Below, one piece after another: positions 1 through 11,095 of a DNA stretch of 64,000 nt (position 1 is its first letter; every line of letters begins with the position of its first letter). Source of the stretch: Mangifera indica (Eukaryota > Streptophyta > Magnoliopsida > Sapindales > Anacardiaceae); NCBI RefSeq assembly GCF_011075055.1, contig NC_058151.1:5908251-5972250 (forward strand), in the 5' to 3' direction. A program made the position numbers and the translations under genes. The notes beneath the pieces are model-generated. The model was not told the origin of the DNA, ran no database searches, and saw only the letters and a list, made by a program, of their open reading frames with translations.

Positions 1-2
1 AT

Positions 3-1127
3 GATTTCCCAAACAATGTTTTTAAACTTCAAAAAGTTGTTTATGGTTTAAAACAAACACCCCGAACATGGTATGAACGTTTGAGTAAATTCTTGCTTGA
101 AAAAGACTTTTGCATTGGAAAAGTAGATACTACATTGTTTATTAAGAGAAAAGAAAATGATATTCTTTTTCTTCAAATTTATGTTGATGATATCATCTTT
201 GGATCTACTAATGTCTCTTTGTGTGAAGAATTCTCTAACCTCATGAGCAAAGAATTTGAAATGAGCATGATGGGAGAACTCAAGTATTTTCTCGGACTTA
301 ATATCAAGCAAAGCAAAGAGGGTATCTTCATCAACCAATCTTCATACATCAAGGACTTATTAAAGAAGTTTGGCATAGAAGGACTAAAAGCTTCAAGCAC
401 AGCAATGAGTTCAACTATCAAGCATACCAAAGATGAGAGTGGGCTAAATGTTGATGTTAAAATGTATAGAGGTATGATTGACTCTCTTTTATATTTAATC
501 GCTAGTAGACCCCATATTATGTTTAGTGTGTGCTTGTGTGCTCGATTCCAATCATGTCCTAAGGAATCTCATTTAAAAGCCCTTAAAAGAAACTTCAAAT
601 ATTTACATCGTACTAGATTTTTAGGGTTGTGGTATCCTAGAGAAACGTCTTTTGACCTAGTGAGCTATTCGGATGCCAACTTTGCCGAAAGCCAAGTCGA
701 TAGAAAAAGTACTAGTGGTACTTGTCATTTTCTAGGTCATGCATTAGTTTCATGGTTTTCAAGGAAACAAAACTCCGTAGCTTTATCAACCGCGGAAGCA
801 GAATATATTGCCGCCAGTAGTTGTTGTGCTGAAGCCTTGTGGATGCAACAAACTCTTAGGGATTATGGAGTTAGCCTATCTAAAACTCCAATCTTATGTG
901 ACAACACAAGTGCTATTAGCTTATCCAAAAATCCTATTCAACACTCTCGAACCAAGCATATAGAAATTAGATATCATTTTATTCGAGATCATATTCAAAA
1001 GGGTGATATTTGTCTTGACTTTGTATCCACCGAAAATCAACTTGCGGACATTTTTACAAAACCTCTTGGGGAAGAACGTTTTTGCAAAATTAGAGGTGAA
1101 CTTGGGATCATGGAATCACCATATTAG
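3..1127 (+). CDS. Copia pol, C-terminal part: reverse transcriptase end and RNase H
   Basis: The frame is open from position 3 (it starts upstream of the window) to the stop at 1125-1127. It opens with the copia signature VVYGLKQTPRTWYERL, then the RT catalytic motif YVDDIIFGS near 181-207. The RNase H part has YSDANFAES, STAEAEYIAAS, CDNTSAISLSKNP and RTKHIEIRYHFIRD, ending with the usual LADIFTKPL before the stop. The product would copy element RNA into DNA and degrade the RNA strand in virus-like particles. The methionine at 81 is internal and not the start. There is no frameshift or stop in about 375 codons. Whether the rest of the polyprotein is intact cannot be seen. Confidence 0.93.
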   Translation, partial: DFPNNVFKLQKVVYGLKQTPRTWYERLSKFLLEKDFCIGKVDTTLFIKRKENDILFLQIYVDDIIFGSTNVSLCEEFSNLMSKEFEMSMMGELKYFLGLNIKQSKEGIFINQSSYIKDLLKKFGIEGLKASSTAMSSTIKHTKDESGLNVDVKMYRGMIDSLLYLIASRPHIMFSVCLCARFQSCPKESHLKALKRNFKYLHRTRFLGLWYPRETSFDLVSYSDANFAESQVDRKSTSGTCHFLGHALVSWFSRKQNSVALSTAEAEYIAASSCCAEALWMQQTLRDYGVSLSKTPILCDNTSAISLSKNPIQHSRTKHIEIRYHFIRDHIQKGDICLDFVSTENQLADIFTKPLGEERFCKIRGELGIMESPY

Positions 1128-2215
1128 TATTTGCACTTACATATCATTGTGGTTATGGTGTTTTCGCTTGAATTGAGAATGTCAATATATGTTTTATGCT
1201 TCATTTTAATGTTTGATCATATTTGATGTTTCTTTTTGTATCAATTATTATTGCATTGATTTTAACATGCTTGATTTAAATTTTCATCATAGTTTTGCAT
1301 CGAATTACATTGAATTTCATGCATGATTGAATAAACAGTGCATAGTTGAATCATTTGGACTCATATATGTTCAAATTGAGAAAACAAAATGCATCAAACA
1401 AGTTGACTAGAATTTTACAAATTCGGCTACTGAATTGTAAAATCCAATCGATCGGATTTTCTGCAAAATTCAGTCGATCGAATTTGCGAGAATTCGGTCG
1501 TCCGAATTGGCCAAATTCCAGCGTAAAAAAGGCACTTTTCCTTCATTTTTTCTCACAAAATACTCCAGCCCTCTTCTGATTCTCTCAACCTTTTTTGCTC
1601 CATTCTTGCTTAATCCACTTTAAAGTCGACATTGTTGCATCAAATCAATTCCCCACATCATTTCTACTTGTTTTAAGCAAAAATAACCTTCCAAAACACC
1701 ACATTTTACCCAAAAATTCCCCCAAAATCTCATTAAACCCTAACCCTAGGTTTTTTAAATTTCATCCAAAATCCTCAAATTTTGCTGAGTTTTCATCAAA
1801 TTGATCACAAAATCATCACTCCCAGCATCCTTCTTCTAAGTTCCAAGCATCAATTTGTCCACATTAGCTTTCCATCAAAAACCCCAAAATTCCATACCCA
1901 TTTTCAAATTTGTTTCCAAAAATACCCCTTCCGGTTGACCCTTTTTACTTCCGAATACACCACTGTCATCCTCTCATCCTCTCTAACTGAGGTGTGCAGT
2001 TAGTTTTCCAATTCGGGTTCGTTTGTGGGAAATGACGATTCTGCCTTTATACGTACATTTGACGTAGCATTCCTTTTTGTCACATTTCATCGTGTTTTGT
2101 GTGGTATTTCCTTTCTTGCTCTCTATTTTATCTTTTAAAAATTTTCAATTTGTAATCGATTAGCATAAATAGTTAGAGTTTGTAGTTATTATGTATATCC
2201 TCGTATTTTGCAATC
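1128..2215 (+). other. Spacer between pol and env-like ORF
   Basis: No convincing coding sequence; the short open frames here do not resemble known proteins. Around 1420-1520 there are several imperfect palindromes of the type AATTCGGTCGNCCGAATT. The same type is found in the U3 part of the 3' LTR, so this stretch shares sequence character with the LTR. 1580-2000 is pyrimidine- and A-rich. Confidence 0.6.
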
Positions 2216-3446
2216 ATGGTTACCACTCGTCGTAGTAATGCTAGGCGTTCCTCTAGGCCATCTAGAAATGTTAGCACTAGCTCTTTAGCACCTATTGATC
2301 AAGTAGAGCCTTCCGAGGCTCCGTTTGATGAGACTCATTTTTGTTCCGCCCAAGCTGCTACGACATTTGCTGAACGCTATAGTTGTCGTGGTTTGTGTCC
2401 ACCTTAGGCCTCTTTTTGATAGATTTAGATGGACTTGTTTTTTCACCTTGGGTGGTTTTGTCTATCCTACCCTTGTTCGTGAATTTTATGCAAACACGGT
2501 GTTTGATATGCTTCATAATGAAGCCACCTTCTTCGTCCGAGGCCATGATATTCACTTCTCTCCTGCTAGCCTTCATGTCACCTTAGGTCTTCCAGTTGTC
2601 TGTGGTCTTCTTCTTCCCCCTCGAGGGTGGCATTTTACTGACCCATTATATCTTGATGCCCTTCGAGCTATGACGGGCAATCCTGACCTTGATATAGTCT
2701 CTCGTCCACCCCATAGGCACCTCACTCCATCAGCCCGTCTACTTCATAACATTATTGGCTACACTCTTGCACCAAAATCTGGCCATTTCAATAAAGTCAG
2801 CACGGTTGACTTCTATCTTCTCTCACATCTCCTCTAGGGGTCTCCTATAGACCTTTGTCATGTCATCTTTGATTTGATGGTCTCTACACTATCTCATCAC
2901 ACCCATCTTCTCCCTTATGCCCTTATTATCACTTTGATTCTTTCGGAGGTGGGCGTTTCCTTCCTTGAGGAGCCAGATATCGAGCCAGCTGATGATCCAT
3001 ATACTACATCAAACCTCCGTGCTATAGGCTTCCGATAGCATAATGATGTCTGGCGTCAAATTTCTGAGCTAGTACCTGGTAAAAGAGAGGTTACCGCCGA
3101 TCTAGGCGCTGATATGGATACTGAGCCCCAGGCACCTGATGCTCTAACTGATATTGATGACACTGACGATGAGGCAAATGAGGATCGAGACTCTTTTAAG
3201 TTCCAAGCACGTACTTCTGGCAAGAGATCTCAAATGGCTACTAGAGCGAGTTCATCTATTGAGCCAACCACTGCCTCAGCTGCTGATCCTATATCTCTTT
3301 TATCTGCGGAGTTTGCTGATTTTTGTGCTGAGGTTCGCTCTGATTTTACTGATGTTCGTGCTAGCATTGTCGATCTTCGAAGAGGCATCGATGAGCTTCG
3401 AGAAGGCATCGCTGAGCTTCTTCGTCGTTTTCCTCCACCTTCTTAG
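2216..3446 (+). pseudogene. Env-like third ORF of the SIRE-type element, broken
   Basis: Starts at ATG 2216 with a Ser/Arg-rich N-terminus (MVTTRRSNARRSS), shifts frame near 2400, and continues in the frame of 2325-2837 with LVREFYANT and FFVRGHDIHFSPASL. That pattern is typical of the 'putative plant transposon protein' domain found downstream of pol in this lineage. A TAG at 2835-2837 and another near 3036 interrupt the same frame, which then runs to 3446. The last part is acidic, then has a heptad-like stretch (LRRGIDELREGIAELLRRF) that may form a coiled coil. Function of this ORF is unknown; an envelope role is a historical suggestion only. One frameshift and two stops make it non-functional here. 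Confidence 0.75.
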
Positions 3447-3976
3447 TTTATCTATATTTTTCATTATCTTTTTGTTATGTATGAACTTTCATTATATACT
3501 CTTATTTTGCTGATTATCTTCATTTAGACATTGTCTTCTTGCATTGATGTGGTTATGGATGATTACTGATATATTTAGACATTGTCTTGCTGATTATTTT
3601 TGGGCCATTTTGGTAGGCATTTGCTTTTACATCATTTTGTCTCCTTGATTATGTCATTTTATACATTGTTTTATTCTTTTTGATAATGACAAACGGGGAG
3701 AAAAGTTTAATTGATGATTGATACTTTCATTTCGTTGATATTGTGGATATTTTGATGAAAATATATGTTATGGATATTTTGATGAGGATATATGTAATTG
3801 ATGAGATTAATGTTGAACATATTATTATTTGCATATATTCAATGGGAGGAAACTTGATTTTTTAAGGTGAATCCTTGCAAAATTTTTTAAAAATCAAGCG
3901 TTTCTTAACTTCACGGAAATACATCCATTGATATATTTTATAAAATTCCTTAAAGTGCATATGTGTTTCTCATTAT

Positions 3977-3990
3977 CAAAAAGGGGGAGA
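3977..3990 (+). promoter_or_regulatory. Polypurine tract of the SIRE-type element
   Basis: CAAAAAGGGGGAGA lies immediately before the LTR start. A run of purines at this position primes plus-strand DNA synthesis. The preceding text (cattatcaaaaaggggga) is characteristic of this copia lineage. Confidence 0.85.
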
Positions 3991-4581
3991 TTGTGGACTC
4001 AATGAGTCATTATACTCTTATTTTGATGATAACAAACTAATATGTCCCTAAACATACTAACTAATGTTTTTTACTTGAGTGTGAGTTTAGATTGCAAGAA
4101 TTTATCGAATGCACTTGAAGGAGTTTCAAGATGGAAATGAAAGACAAAACTCAAGTGCAGAATTCTTGAAGATTTGAAGTAAAACTCAAGTTTAGGTAGA
4201 CATGTTTGTAAATTTGGAGTATTCGTTTTGATTAGAATATTTATTTGCATGGGATAGCTCACTTAAAAACTCATTTTTATATCTTTCACATTTTGGGTTA
4301 AAATATCGTTTTTCAAACTTATTGGGTTAAACAAATTTTTTCACTAAAGTTTATTAATTCATTTAAAATGATGAATTTTTGTGAACTACATTTTCATATC
4401 TAAAAGTTGGTTTTGAAAGAATTTTAAAAAATGGGTTAAATTGTCACTTTTCAAAGTTTTAGGGGTCAAATTGTGATTTTTAAAAATTTAGGGGGTAAAA
4501 TATAATAACATTTGATCGACCGAATTTGACCAATCGAGTCAGCTTTCGAATTATCCAGAAGCCATGAATTTTGGCTTCAGA

Positions 4582-4618
4582 AATTCGGTCAACCGAATTA
4601 AATTCGGTCGACCGAATT
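4582..4618 (+). repeat. Paired 18-bp palindromes in U3
   Basis: AATTCGGTCAACCGAATT (4582-4599) and AATTCGGTCGACCGAATT (4601-4618) are adjacent; the second is a perfect palindrome. Degenerate copies surround them (4513-4530, 4665-4692) and recur in the internal spacer at about 1420-1520. Confidence 0.85.
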
Positions 4619-4756
4619 TTGGTTTGAATTTTTCCAACGGCTAGTGCCACGTCACATCCGATTGACCGAATTACATCCGATCGACTGAATTGTGCTTTTT
4701 CTGGAAAACTAAAACGGCTATCTTTGTGCATAACGGTAACTTTCCTCATTTTCCTT

Positions 4757-4764
4757 TATATAAA
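4757..4764 (+). promoter_or_regulatory. TATA box of the LTR promoter
   Basis: TATATAAA in the middle of the LTR, preceded by a pyrimidine-rich stretch, in the position expected for the U3/R junction. Transcription would start roughly 30 bp downstream. In the 3' LTR it could drive read-out into the flanking sequence. Confidence 0.6.
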
Positions 4765-5413
4765 CCCAATCAAATTCGTTCGAAAAGAACTTTTGCCACT
4801 AAAAACTTTCACATATTTGAGAGCAAATTAGTTTTGAGCTATTCACTTGCAAATTCTTCTCTCTAATCAAAACCTTTGCTCATACACTTTGTAATTTCAT
4901 TTGCATTGGGTTATACTAAGTTTTAACTTTCATATACACTCTTGAGAGAGATCATATTTCAATTTCATACTAAAATTCGTGCTATAAAAGAGTGAGGTTC
5001 ACTCTTGGAGAGATTAGAAAATTTCTTGTGAGAGAAATTGAGTTTTAACATTTGTAAAGGTTAATAGCACCTTAGAAGCTATTTTGGTTGTGAAGAAAAG
5101 CTTGGTTGAGGTTTAAATCAACCAAGGATTAGTGGAATACTTCAAGGGAGAAAGCTTGGAGGAGTGGACATAGGCCGGGTTGAGCCGAACCACTATACAT
5201 CGTGTGTTTGATTTTCTCTTCCCTTAAACTCATATTTTATGTTATGTTGTTTTGATTGTATTGATTATTTGGAATATTTTAGTTATTCTCATAAATTGGA
5301 TTAAAAATAGGCAACATTTATTGATTTGAATAAATTGCTTTAATTCTCAAATTCGGTAAAGATTGTTTTAAAATTGCCTAATTCACCCCCCTCTTAGGTC
5401 ATTCGATCCTACA

Positions 5414-7320
5414 TGTATTTCATTTCTTTTTCCAATGCATCTTACCATTTTTCCTTATCAAGAGATGAGACAACTTCTTTTATGATTTTAGGTTTTTCAT
5501 CATTATGGGGAGTCATTATATAAACATCGTTTTTAATTTAAAACGTCACTATAGTGTTTTTAGACATCTACTCCTATGCAATTAAAGATCATTGATCCCA
5601 TTATCTGAAATAGATTAAAACTTAATCTCAATGTTTCCACTAGGTTGAGATGGATGGAGCATGCAACCGAGAATTATTTCTCCTACTATCAAAAATAGGT
5701 TGGAGCTCAATTTCATTGCTTTTATTAACTATAATAAGTATATGTATTATCTCTTAAGACTTAATTAATGGTCGTTGAGATGTACCTATCCTCATTCTTC
5801 TCCTATCTCATAAAGATAAAACATTTTTCAATATCATCCCTACTAGGAAATATATCTTCTATGAATGTAGCATCTCTTGATACAATTTCAGTCAATCTTC
5901 TAGTAAAATCCTCCACAATAAACACATACTCTTTAGAGTGTTCAGCATATCTAATAAAGATACATTCCTTTTTTCTTGATCCCAATTTTTCAAACTCATA
6001 GGAACATGTATTGATAAATATTGCTAACCACTAAGGTTGTAATCAATTACCTTAGGTTTTCTACCTAACCATAACTTATAGGAAGTGGAAGTAACTGATT
6101 TAGTAGGCACTTAGTTAAGTAAATAAGTAATAGTTAAACTTATATTATCACAAAGTGACGTTAATGTTTTGTCTGTGTTATCATTAACCTAACCATTTCC
6201 AATAAAGTTCAATTACTCTTATCTGCTACACTATTTTTTTACAAAGTTCTTGGAATTACCTTAGCTTTTCCACCTAACAATAACTTATAGAGAGTGAAAG
6301 TAACTGATTTAGTAGGCACTCAGTTAAGTAAATAAGTAATAGTTAAACTCATATTATCACAAAGTGGCGTTAATGTTTTGTCTGTGTTATCATTAACCTA
6401 ACCATTTCCAATAGAGTTCAATTACTTTTCTCTGTTACACTATTTTTTTACAAAGTTCTTGAAATTATTAGTTGTCATACTGTTTTTTTTTTTTTAATTA
6501 CTTAGTTCCTTGAACTTTTTAGATAAATACTCAAGACTTCAATCAATTCTTAAAACTCTTATCTATTTTATCTAATTGATTCTCAACCTAAATAATATAT
6601 CATCTAAAGCATTGTATAGACAAGACCGAATCGAGTAGAGTTATCAACATAAGTAATGAAATATGAGACACCTTTTCAAACTCTATGTTCAAAGGAACAC
6701 ATATACCTAACTATATAAATTTGCAAAAAAAAGTCAAGCTCTGACAACTTTGTTAGATGGTTTTTCAATTGGGCAATGCTCATATCTAGACAATTCTATT
6801 TATGTGAAAGTTCCTAATAAACTCTTATGAGTCAATCTAATCAATCCGTTTTTGCCAACTTGCCCTTATCTAGCATGTCATATATTTACATTCACATCCA
6901 TATATATAGAGAAACAAATAATGAAAAACTAACATTATCATAATAAAGGGTAAGAAACACCATATAACCATTCAATAACAAACTAATCTATAGAAATCAA
7001 TTATATTACATTTTAACAGAGCACCCAAAGAAATTCACATTATATCCTAGTTTAAGAAGAACAAATAATTTAACCAAGATTCGTCGAATATTTAGAGTAT
7101 ATTGGATTTCATGTAGGTATAGGATTCAACCACCTTGCAAAATTTATTTGTTGGTGTCATCCCTCTTACTTCAACCCTTTTGTTGTTTACATAAATCTAA
7201 CTGATATTCTTCGAAATTCAACAGAAATCCATTAAAGCTCCTCTATCATAAACTACTTGGTCGGTGGCTTCTAAATCTATAATCCACATAGGATAATACT
7301 CAGTTAATGTCACAGTACTG
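5414..7320 (-). pseudogene. Copia pol fragment (protease, integrase, start of RT), copy B
   Basis: Near 7215-7300 the - strand reads WIIDLEATDQVV, matching the copia protease WI(I/M)DSGATNHV with the catalytic Asp-Ser-Gly changed to Asp-Leu-Glu. Further on, the integrase C-terminal part is recognisable: VPTKSV, YKLWLGRKPK, then SRKKECIFIRYAEHSKEYVFI at 5985-5803 (family pattern KCIFIGYSEHSKGYVFI). The last part before 5414 resembles the RT entry EVVSSLDKEKW. Many stops and frameshifts occur, and a 209-bp internal tandem duplication lies at 6047-6464. Confidence 0.8.
6047..6464 (-). repeat. 209-bp tandem duplication inside decayed integrase
   Basis: 6047-6255 and 6256-6464 are near-identical with a constant offset of 209 bp. 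For example, ttac-cttag...taacttatag and caaagttctt at 6242/6451 line up. The repeated piece encodes the VPTKSV...LWLGRKPK integrase region. The related element at 60 kb has this region once, so the duplication arose in this copy after insertion. Confidence 0.9.
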
Positions 7321-9791
7321 GAAACTAAATTTTCATCACTTTATGTAGAATGAGACAATATCAATTTCAACTTCATTCATTCACAGGCAAAATAACTCTC
7401 GTTGCTTTTATTACAATAATGCATTTTATTTTTATCTCTTCTTTCAGTATATTTGCCACTCTCTCATTTTAATTCCTTGTTCTTATTCTTTGAACCTCGT
7501 AAGACCTCTTTCCTTTACTCAGACTTAAGCCACTTACCTTTGAAACCATAAACAACTTTTTGGAACTAAACTTTATAACGTATGCATAAATACCTAGTCT
7601 AATTGCCTTAAAGGCACTTGTCCACTAGTTATATGTGGTGAGAATTGTCAAGAAAAAGTTTTTTTATTCTCATTATAAGTCATTTGCACTTTCAAATGCT
7701 CTCACTTTCAAGAAGAGATCGTTCTATTGTAGGAACTTGTTATTCATTTGTCAAGTTACACCTAGCTAACTTCAGTTCCATAATCATAATTGATAATTTA
7801 TCAAATTTAACAATCAATTAGCTTCTTTTGGGGATAGCAATTCCTCCAAATTTTTATATCATAACCTTACATATGAAATCTGCAAGTCAGCATTACTGGT
7901 ACTTGTATACTAGATTGTTACTCATGGAATTGGTTAAAATATCACATGAAATAAGTCTTGTTTTTTACATGCACGATGTGCATCCATATCACATTTGTGT
8001 AAGACACCATTTAGGTTTTCATTCCTTAGTCAGTTGTGACTTTATCATAACCTGATTTATGACTTTTAAATTCTCTTGCTCATCTAAGATATTATACGTC
8101 TTTAAATGTCATACATCTAGATTACCCCTATTCAGTTTCATTTTCATTCAGATTAGCCATCATGTTTTAGAATGTTATGGTTAATCAGATCATAAAGATA
8201 TATTTCAAACACAACTTAATCAGTGTAACCAAATACACATCAATTGTCACAATTACGCATTAAAATTTAAAATATCTCACATAAAGCATAAAATTGAAAA
8301 TTCACTATGTTCCCAATTATCTTCCATGACTTAAATGTTTGACATTTTAACATTTAATCTAATTGCGTCAATATTAATTCTGAATGAGAATTTCACTAAA
8401 TTCTACCAATTATAGAATTCTCACAGTCGACAATTATATAATGTGATACAACAAATAAATCACTATTATGATTAAAATCATCGTATTATTCTTAGACTCA
8501 CTTTATTTATAATAAAGTCTCCATGAAATTTGCAATTGTCAAATACCCCGCATTTTGTTAATTTAAGGAATAATGTCAAAGCGATGGATTTTCTCACGTA
8601 CATTACCAAATGTCACTCTTTAGGAAACTGTAATATAAACACTTAGTCCCAAAAAATTTTGTATTCTTGTCCCAAACAAGATCATTAATTATAGGGGCTA
8701 ATAGTCATGCATGAATATGATTAGACTATATACCATCTCTTTTCTAATTAAAAGAGTACGACTGATTATATATACATAGTTGTAACATGCACCATTAGAC
8801 TATTAGATGATCATATCATATACTTAATTGATGGTCTCTAGCAAACAAAGTTGCATAAATTAAAAACATGTGTTGTAAAACACCAATATGTGTTTTTAGG
8901 AATTGGAATAAGGTATTACATGCTTTTACGTGTCCTAAGACCCATAGAACATATTCCACATGCAAATCCAAGCATCACACAGTTGCCACATGCTAGAAAA
9001 TAGGTTTCACGTGCCCAGAAGTGTCAAAAATAGTCTCACACACTGTCATGTGCTAAAGCACGGTCCTATGTGTCGAATGCATGTGAACATGCATACATGT
9101 TCACACATTATGGATGGGTCACATGCACCACCAAGGTCTAGGAAAGGACTCTTACATTCCACGCATTTTCACGTGCTAAAAGACCGTTGTTAACCAATGT
9201 TGACCGATTACGATTGATCAGTTAACTGATAATCAATCAAACTTTAACTATTGACCAATCAACTGCCCTAGGTGGGCATTGACCAATTCGGGTTCAACTC
9301 GATTTACCATGGGTTGACCCGTTAACCAAACGGGTTAGACAATCAAGTTTTTCCAACCTGATTGTAACCTGGATCGACATTATGAACCCTAATTTTGGGT
9401 TGGTTCAATTGGTTGTCTTTTGACCATCATTCGGTGATGAGACAATAAGGCTTTTGAAGCTCCTTCGACGATGAGTCTCCTTGTATAAACTTTCGATGCC
9501 AATGTCATTGGAATCCGATGAAACAACAAAGAACACGTCATGGTTTTGGTCTTTGAAACCAGCAATTCAAGCCATTTTTCAACACGATTTTCAATCCCTA
9601 TCATGTAACACAATTCTAGGATATATTCTAACATGTTTCCAAGTATTAATTTCATGCAATTTGATCAAATTTAATTTGTGCCCAAAATTCGAATTTGAAT
9701 AAATATTTATTCAAAAACGATAAATTTAAATTATGTAATTTATAGTATCCAGATTTTTATTCAAAGAATACATGACATATACGCAACCTAT
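7320..9791 (-). pseudogene. Decayed gag and leader of copia copy B
   Basis: No open frame of note. 8150-8400 aligns in reverse with 57850-58160 of the + strand element (for example reverse complements of gaattctcattcagaatta and attgtcgcaattacacat). 8880-9190 is a leader stretch with repeated CACGTG/CATGTG-like words, and 9190-9380 has repeated TTGACC-like words. The stretch is thus explained as gag plus untranslated leader. The 9389-9655 open frame looks like chance coding within the leader. Confidence 0.65.
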
Positions 9792-9803
9792 GCTCTGATA
9801 CCA
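9792..9803 (-). promoter_or_regulatory. tRNA primer-binding site, copia copy B
   Basis: The - strand reads TGGTATCAGAGC, complementary to the 3' end of plant initiator-Met tRNA. It lies one base past the LTR end, where minus-strand DNA synthesis would be primed. Confidence 0.9.
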
Positions 9804-9804
9804 A

Positions 9805-10149
9805 TATTAAAAAATTTAAGCATGCCATAAAAACATTTTCTGTGAAATTCTGTAAACATAACTACATACCCAGATTTCCATTTCTGTTTGAGTTATTGAT
9901 TGGAATACGCTCAAAGGGTCTAACATGAGTCAATTTCTATGACCTCATTGTATTTCTCTATGTTTCCTATTGGCAGGGAGTAGAGAAGAAAAAATTTGCT
10001 TTCTTTAAAATATTAACTTTCTAGGGACACAGTTTTTGGATATATTTAGAACAATCTAATTGTCTTCCAACTACTCTCCAATTGCCTTTTGATAGTTTTT
10101 TTTGTCTCCAGATTAGGTCAACCCGTTATGGGTGGACCTGGACCCAATA
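9805..10149 (-). repeat. 5' LTR of copia copy B
   Basis: The - strand starts TATTGGGTCCAGGTCCACCC, matching the start of the LTRs at 56144 and 63273 (TATTGGATNCRGGTCCAYCC). It ends ...TTTAATA next to the primer-binding site, about 345 bp. It is more diverged than the 56/63-kb LTR pair are from each other. The 3' LTR is not in the window. Confidence 0.75.
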
Positions 10150-11095
10150 TTTTTGATATTTTTTAAGGAGGTAAAAGATAATTTGGGGAGATATATAGTA
10201 CTTTTAGAAGAAGTTTGGTTCAAAGTAATCAAATATTACTTCGGGAATCATATTTATTACTTTTTAAGAACAAAAATACTTTTAATTTAAATTAATATAA
10301 GAATAAAAATATTTTAAAATACTCACATCTAATAATTTTTAAAGCATTTAAATAAAATAATATATTAATTTTCTTTTATTATATTCAATCCTACATACTA
10401 ATTATTTATAACTATTAATTTTTATTAAATATAGTAATAATTTATATTCACTATTTTTTTAATTAATATATCTATGTGATAATTTTTTATTTTTAATAAT
10501 AAAATATTATTTGAATAAAAAGCCTTTTATAGAAGTCAATAGATTTAAAACTTTAACAATTTTTAATATAACTTGTTAATCAAATACGATATGATATAAA
10601 AAATATTGGATTAGGATTAAATTTTTTTATACGATTTTAAATTAAATTGGATAGTATTAAGGTTTACATAAAATTAATATGATACGATCCTAATCAAATT
10701 GAATATTTTAAAAAAATATTATTTTAATAGAATTTATTAAAATAAACACTTTAAAAAGTAAAAATAATAAATAAATTTGAGTCAAATTAAATCAATTCAA
10801 ATATTAAAAGGTTAAATTAGAGTTAAAAATTTTAATTTAAACCAATTTAAAATTGAAAGCTCTAACATAAAATATGAATTAATATAACATAAATACAATT
10901 TGATAACATAAACGTAATAAATAAGGTATGTGAACGTAGGGGTGATTTTGCTGGCCAAAAATAATTGTCCTCCAAGGGAACCCTTATCGACCAATGGTCA
11001 TAAACAGTAACTCTGGTAAGAACCGTAAGATATGAACCAGATTCAAGAAAACAAAGGGAAGCAAAGATAACTTGATTGAGCCAAAGAAATACAAG
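10150..11095. other. AT-rich intergenic stretch upstream of the CRAL-TRIO gene
   Basis: Very AT-rich (long runs of taaaat/attttt words) with no supported ORF or repeat ends. It borders the 5' side of the gene beginning at 11096 and so must contain its promoter, but no convincing TATA or initiator could be assigned. Confidence 0.6.

Larger units (their letters stand above)
1..5413 (+). mobile_element. SIRE/Maximus-type Ty1/copia retrotransposon, 3' part
   Basis: The 3' portion of a large copia element whose 5' half lies before the window. In order it shows reverse transcriptase end and RNase H (3-1127), an untranslated spacer, a broken env-like ORF (2216-3446), a purine-rich plus-strand priming tract ending at 3990, and a 1.4-kb 3' LTR running TG...CA. 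An extra ORF between pol and the 3' LTR is the hallmark of the SIRE/Maximus lineage. The right end abuts part of an older copia pol on the other strand, so this element landed inside that one. The RT-RNase H frame has no stops, unlike every other retroelement here, which suggests it is among the youngest insertions in the window. Confidence 0.85.
3992..5413 (+). repeat. 3' LTR of the SIRE-type element
   Basis: Begins TGTGGACTC right after the polypurine tract and ends ATCCTACA. The end was chosen because it gives a TG...CA pair and because copia pol of a different element begins just beyond it. It is about 1.42 kb. The U3 region carries clustered palindromes, a TATA box at 4757, and a pyrimidine-rich tail (ttcacccccctcttagg). 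The 5' LTR is outside the window, so neither LTR divergence nor the target duplication can be checked. Confidence 0.8.
5414..10149 (-). mobile_element. Decayed Ty1/copia element, 5' part (copy B)
   Basis: Reading leftward from 10149: a 5' LTR (10149-9805), an initiator-Met tRNA primer-binding site (9803-9792), a long leader, decayed gag, protease around 7300, integrase down to 5770, and the first codons of reverse transcriptase. It is then cut off at 5414 by the SIRE-type element. It matches, segment by segment, the + strand copia element at 56144-63636, so both belong to one family. All reading frames are broken. The missing RT-RNase H half and 3' LTR should lie to the left of the SIRE-type element, outside the window. 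Confidence 0.82.

Noticed and set aside
2325..2837. 170-codon open frame as a stand-alone host gene
   Set aside because: It is the middle part of the env-like ORF, sits between copia pol and the 3' LTR, and continues in frame past a stop. It belongs to the retroelement.
8880..9200. CRISPR-like or satellite array from the repeated CACGTG/CATGTG words
   Set aside because: Spacing is irregular, words vary, and the stretch aligns to leaders of two other copia elements; it is not a regular array.
11072..11095. Upstream extension of the CRAL-TRIO protein (IEPKKYK...)
   Set aside because: The frame is open but begins at TTG; the first ATG is at 11096 and gives the expected N-terminus.
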